A program made the position numbers and the translations under genes. Positions 63,334-64,000 of a stretch of DNA of 64,000 nucleotides are shown here, piece after piece. The DNA is taken from positions 1-64,000 of the forward strand of contig NZ_MDGL01000193.1 of NCBI RefSeq assembly GCF_002742265.1. Reading direction: 5' to 3'. Below the pieces are notes generated by a model, which ran no database searches, was not told where the DNA came from, and saw nothing but the letters and a program-made list of their open reading frames with translations. The stretch is from Maribacter sp. 4G9 (GTDB lineage Bacteria > Bacteroidota > Bacteroidia > Flavobacteriales > Flavobacteriaceae). Position 1 is the first letter of the stretch. Each line of letters begins with the position of its first letter.

Positions 63334-63348
63334 TATAAGGTATCTTTG
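63321..63348 (+). promoter_or_regulatory. Candidate promoter for the DUF4254 gene
   Basis: TTTG at 63321-63324 and TATCTTTG at 63341-63348 are separated by 16 nt, close to the normal -33/-7 spacing. The ATG at 63363 is 15 nt downstream. Confidence 0.48.
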
Positions 63349-63362
63349 TTAAAAATTATATT

Positions 63363-63965
63363 ATGTTCAGCGATTTCGCGATTAAGGTTTTCGAGGAAAG
63401 TATACATACATATCACGAAAAGGATGATGTAGATCAAGTGTTTAACAATCCCTATCCAAAGGAGGATATAGCCCATTTACTTTACCGAAAGAATTGGATA
63501 GATACGGTTCAATGGCATTATGAGGATATTATAAGAAATCCAAATATTGAACCCAAAGCGGCGTTGAATTTAAAGCGTAAAATTGATGCCAGCAACCAAG
63601 ACAGAACGGACCTCGTTGAATATATAGACGGGTATTTTTTGAATAAATACCAATCGGTAGAAATTAAGGAGAACGCCACTATCAATACGGAGAGCCCTGC
63701 CTGGGCGATAGACCGACTGTCCATTCTCGCCTTGAAAATTTATCACATGCAGGAGGAGGTGAACAGGGAGGATGCGTCCCACGAACATCTAAAAAGGTGT
63801 CAGGACAAATTGGACATTCTTTTGGAGCAGCGTAGAGACCTTTCAACGGCCATCGACCAATTGTTGAAAGATATAGAAGAAGGCAACAAATACATGAAAG
63901 TGTACAAGCAAATGAAGATGTACAACGATGAGGAACTAAATCCCATCCTTCGTGGCCAAAAATAG
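63363..63965 (+). CDS. DUF4254-family protein
   Basis: This 200-residue soluble, helix-rich protein matches DUF4254 through NWIDTVQWHYEDIIRNP, LKRKIDASNQDRTDLVEYID, ESPAWAIDRLSILALKIYHM and LLEQRRDLSTAIDQLLKDI. Its function is not established, but DUF4254 genes commonly sit beside GT9 heptosyltransferase-like genes, and such a start is visible overlapping the end here. An LPS or sugar-related role is therefore inferred. Confidence 0.87.
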   Translation: MFSDFAIKVFEESIHTYHEKDDVDQVFNNPYPKEDIAHLLYRKNWIDTVQWHYEDIIRNPNIEPKAALNLKRKIDASNQDRTDLVEYIDGYFLNKYQSVEIKENATINTESPAWAIDRLSILALKIYHMQEEVNREDASHEHLKRCQDKLDILLEQRRDLSTAIDQLLKDIEEGNKYMKVYKQMKMYNDEELNPILRGQK

Positions 63966-64000
63966 GATAGGGCATATATTGGTCATCAGGTTATCGGCCA
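63952..64000 (+). CDS. Start of a GT9 (heptosyltransferase-like) gene, truncated by window end
   Basis: Overlapping the last 14 nt of DUF4254 in another frame, GTG at 63952 opens VAKNRIGHILVIRLSA. The HILVIRLSA block is the classic N-terminal beta strand of family 9 glycosyltransferases, which continue with MGDV. Only 16 codons are inside the window. The start codon is uncertain, but the match and the usual DUF4254-GT9 adjacency make the call reasonable. Confidence 0.6.
   Translation, partial: MAKNRIGHILVIRLSA

Overview
The window looks like a chromosomal segment of a marine, gliding Flavobacteriaceae species (Bacteroidota). The evidence is a complete sprC-sprD-sprB-sprF gliding/type IX secretion (T9SS) locus, several flavobacterial conserved families (DUF4837, DUF4254, DUF6427- and DUF6341-like proteins), low GC content, no clear Shine-Dalgarno sequences, and repeated matches to the Bacteroidota -7 promoter motif TAnnTTTG just upstream of genes. 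I cannot assign a genus from sequence alone.

Layout. Positions 1-2750 are an accessory, scarred region. It holds two small hypothetical or outer-membrane genes, a truncated T9SS-substrate gene, an orphan 98-aa gene, two copies of a roughly 180-190 bp palindromic MITE/REP-like element plus a half copy, and a cluster of hairpins ending in a strong terminator. Positions 2750-5500 carry an SPFH/band-7 protein and glnS (minus strand). Positions 5719-26159 are the gliding locus: sprC, sprD, the 4.85k-residue adhesin sprB and sprF. Next come folB, a degenerate and an intact tRNA-Cys exactly 200 nt apart, a DoxX-like gene and holB (minus strand), pgk, an MltD-like LysM transglycosylase with a DUF4837 lipoprotein, a small membrane protein, a large SPOR/TPR/PD40/OmpA protein (minus strand), tatA, an M23 peptidase, a bacterial GH3 protein and a DUF6909-like protein.

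Positions 40492-60769 form a surface-polysaccharide (O-antigen/capsule) locus that is visibly more AT-rich in its middle: Wzz-like chain-length protein, rfbB, rfbA, a six-gene cassette (CMP-sugar synthetase, YhcH/NanQ-like anomerase, HpcH/HpaI aldolase, SDR epimerase, HAD phosphatase, D-2-hydroxyacid dehydrogenase), an antisense beta-helix protein, an OafA-type acyltransferase with an SGNH domain, a Wzx flippase, a 30-codon coupled microORF, a glycosyltransferase with bacterial sialyltransferase-like EDG and HP motifs, an EpsG/Wzy-like polymerase, a lipoprotein sharing a domain with the acyltransferase, an O-antigen ligase, a WcaJ-like initiating phosphoglycosyltransferase and a UDP-glucuronate decarboxylase. 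The window closes with purD, a DUF6341-like protein, a DUF6427-like membrane protein, DUF4254 and the first codons of a GT9 (heptosyltransferase-like) gene.

The most promising possibly undescribed system is the 43746-48140 cassette together with the glycosyltransferase at 53867. The cassette has the parts to make and CMP-activate a 2-keto-3-deoxy (ulosonic) acid through a pyruvate-using class II HpcH-type aldolase instead of a PEP-dependent NeuB/KdsA synthase, and the locus has a candidate CMP-sugar-dependent transferase. This is inference from gene content and residues and has no biochemical support here.
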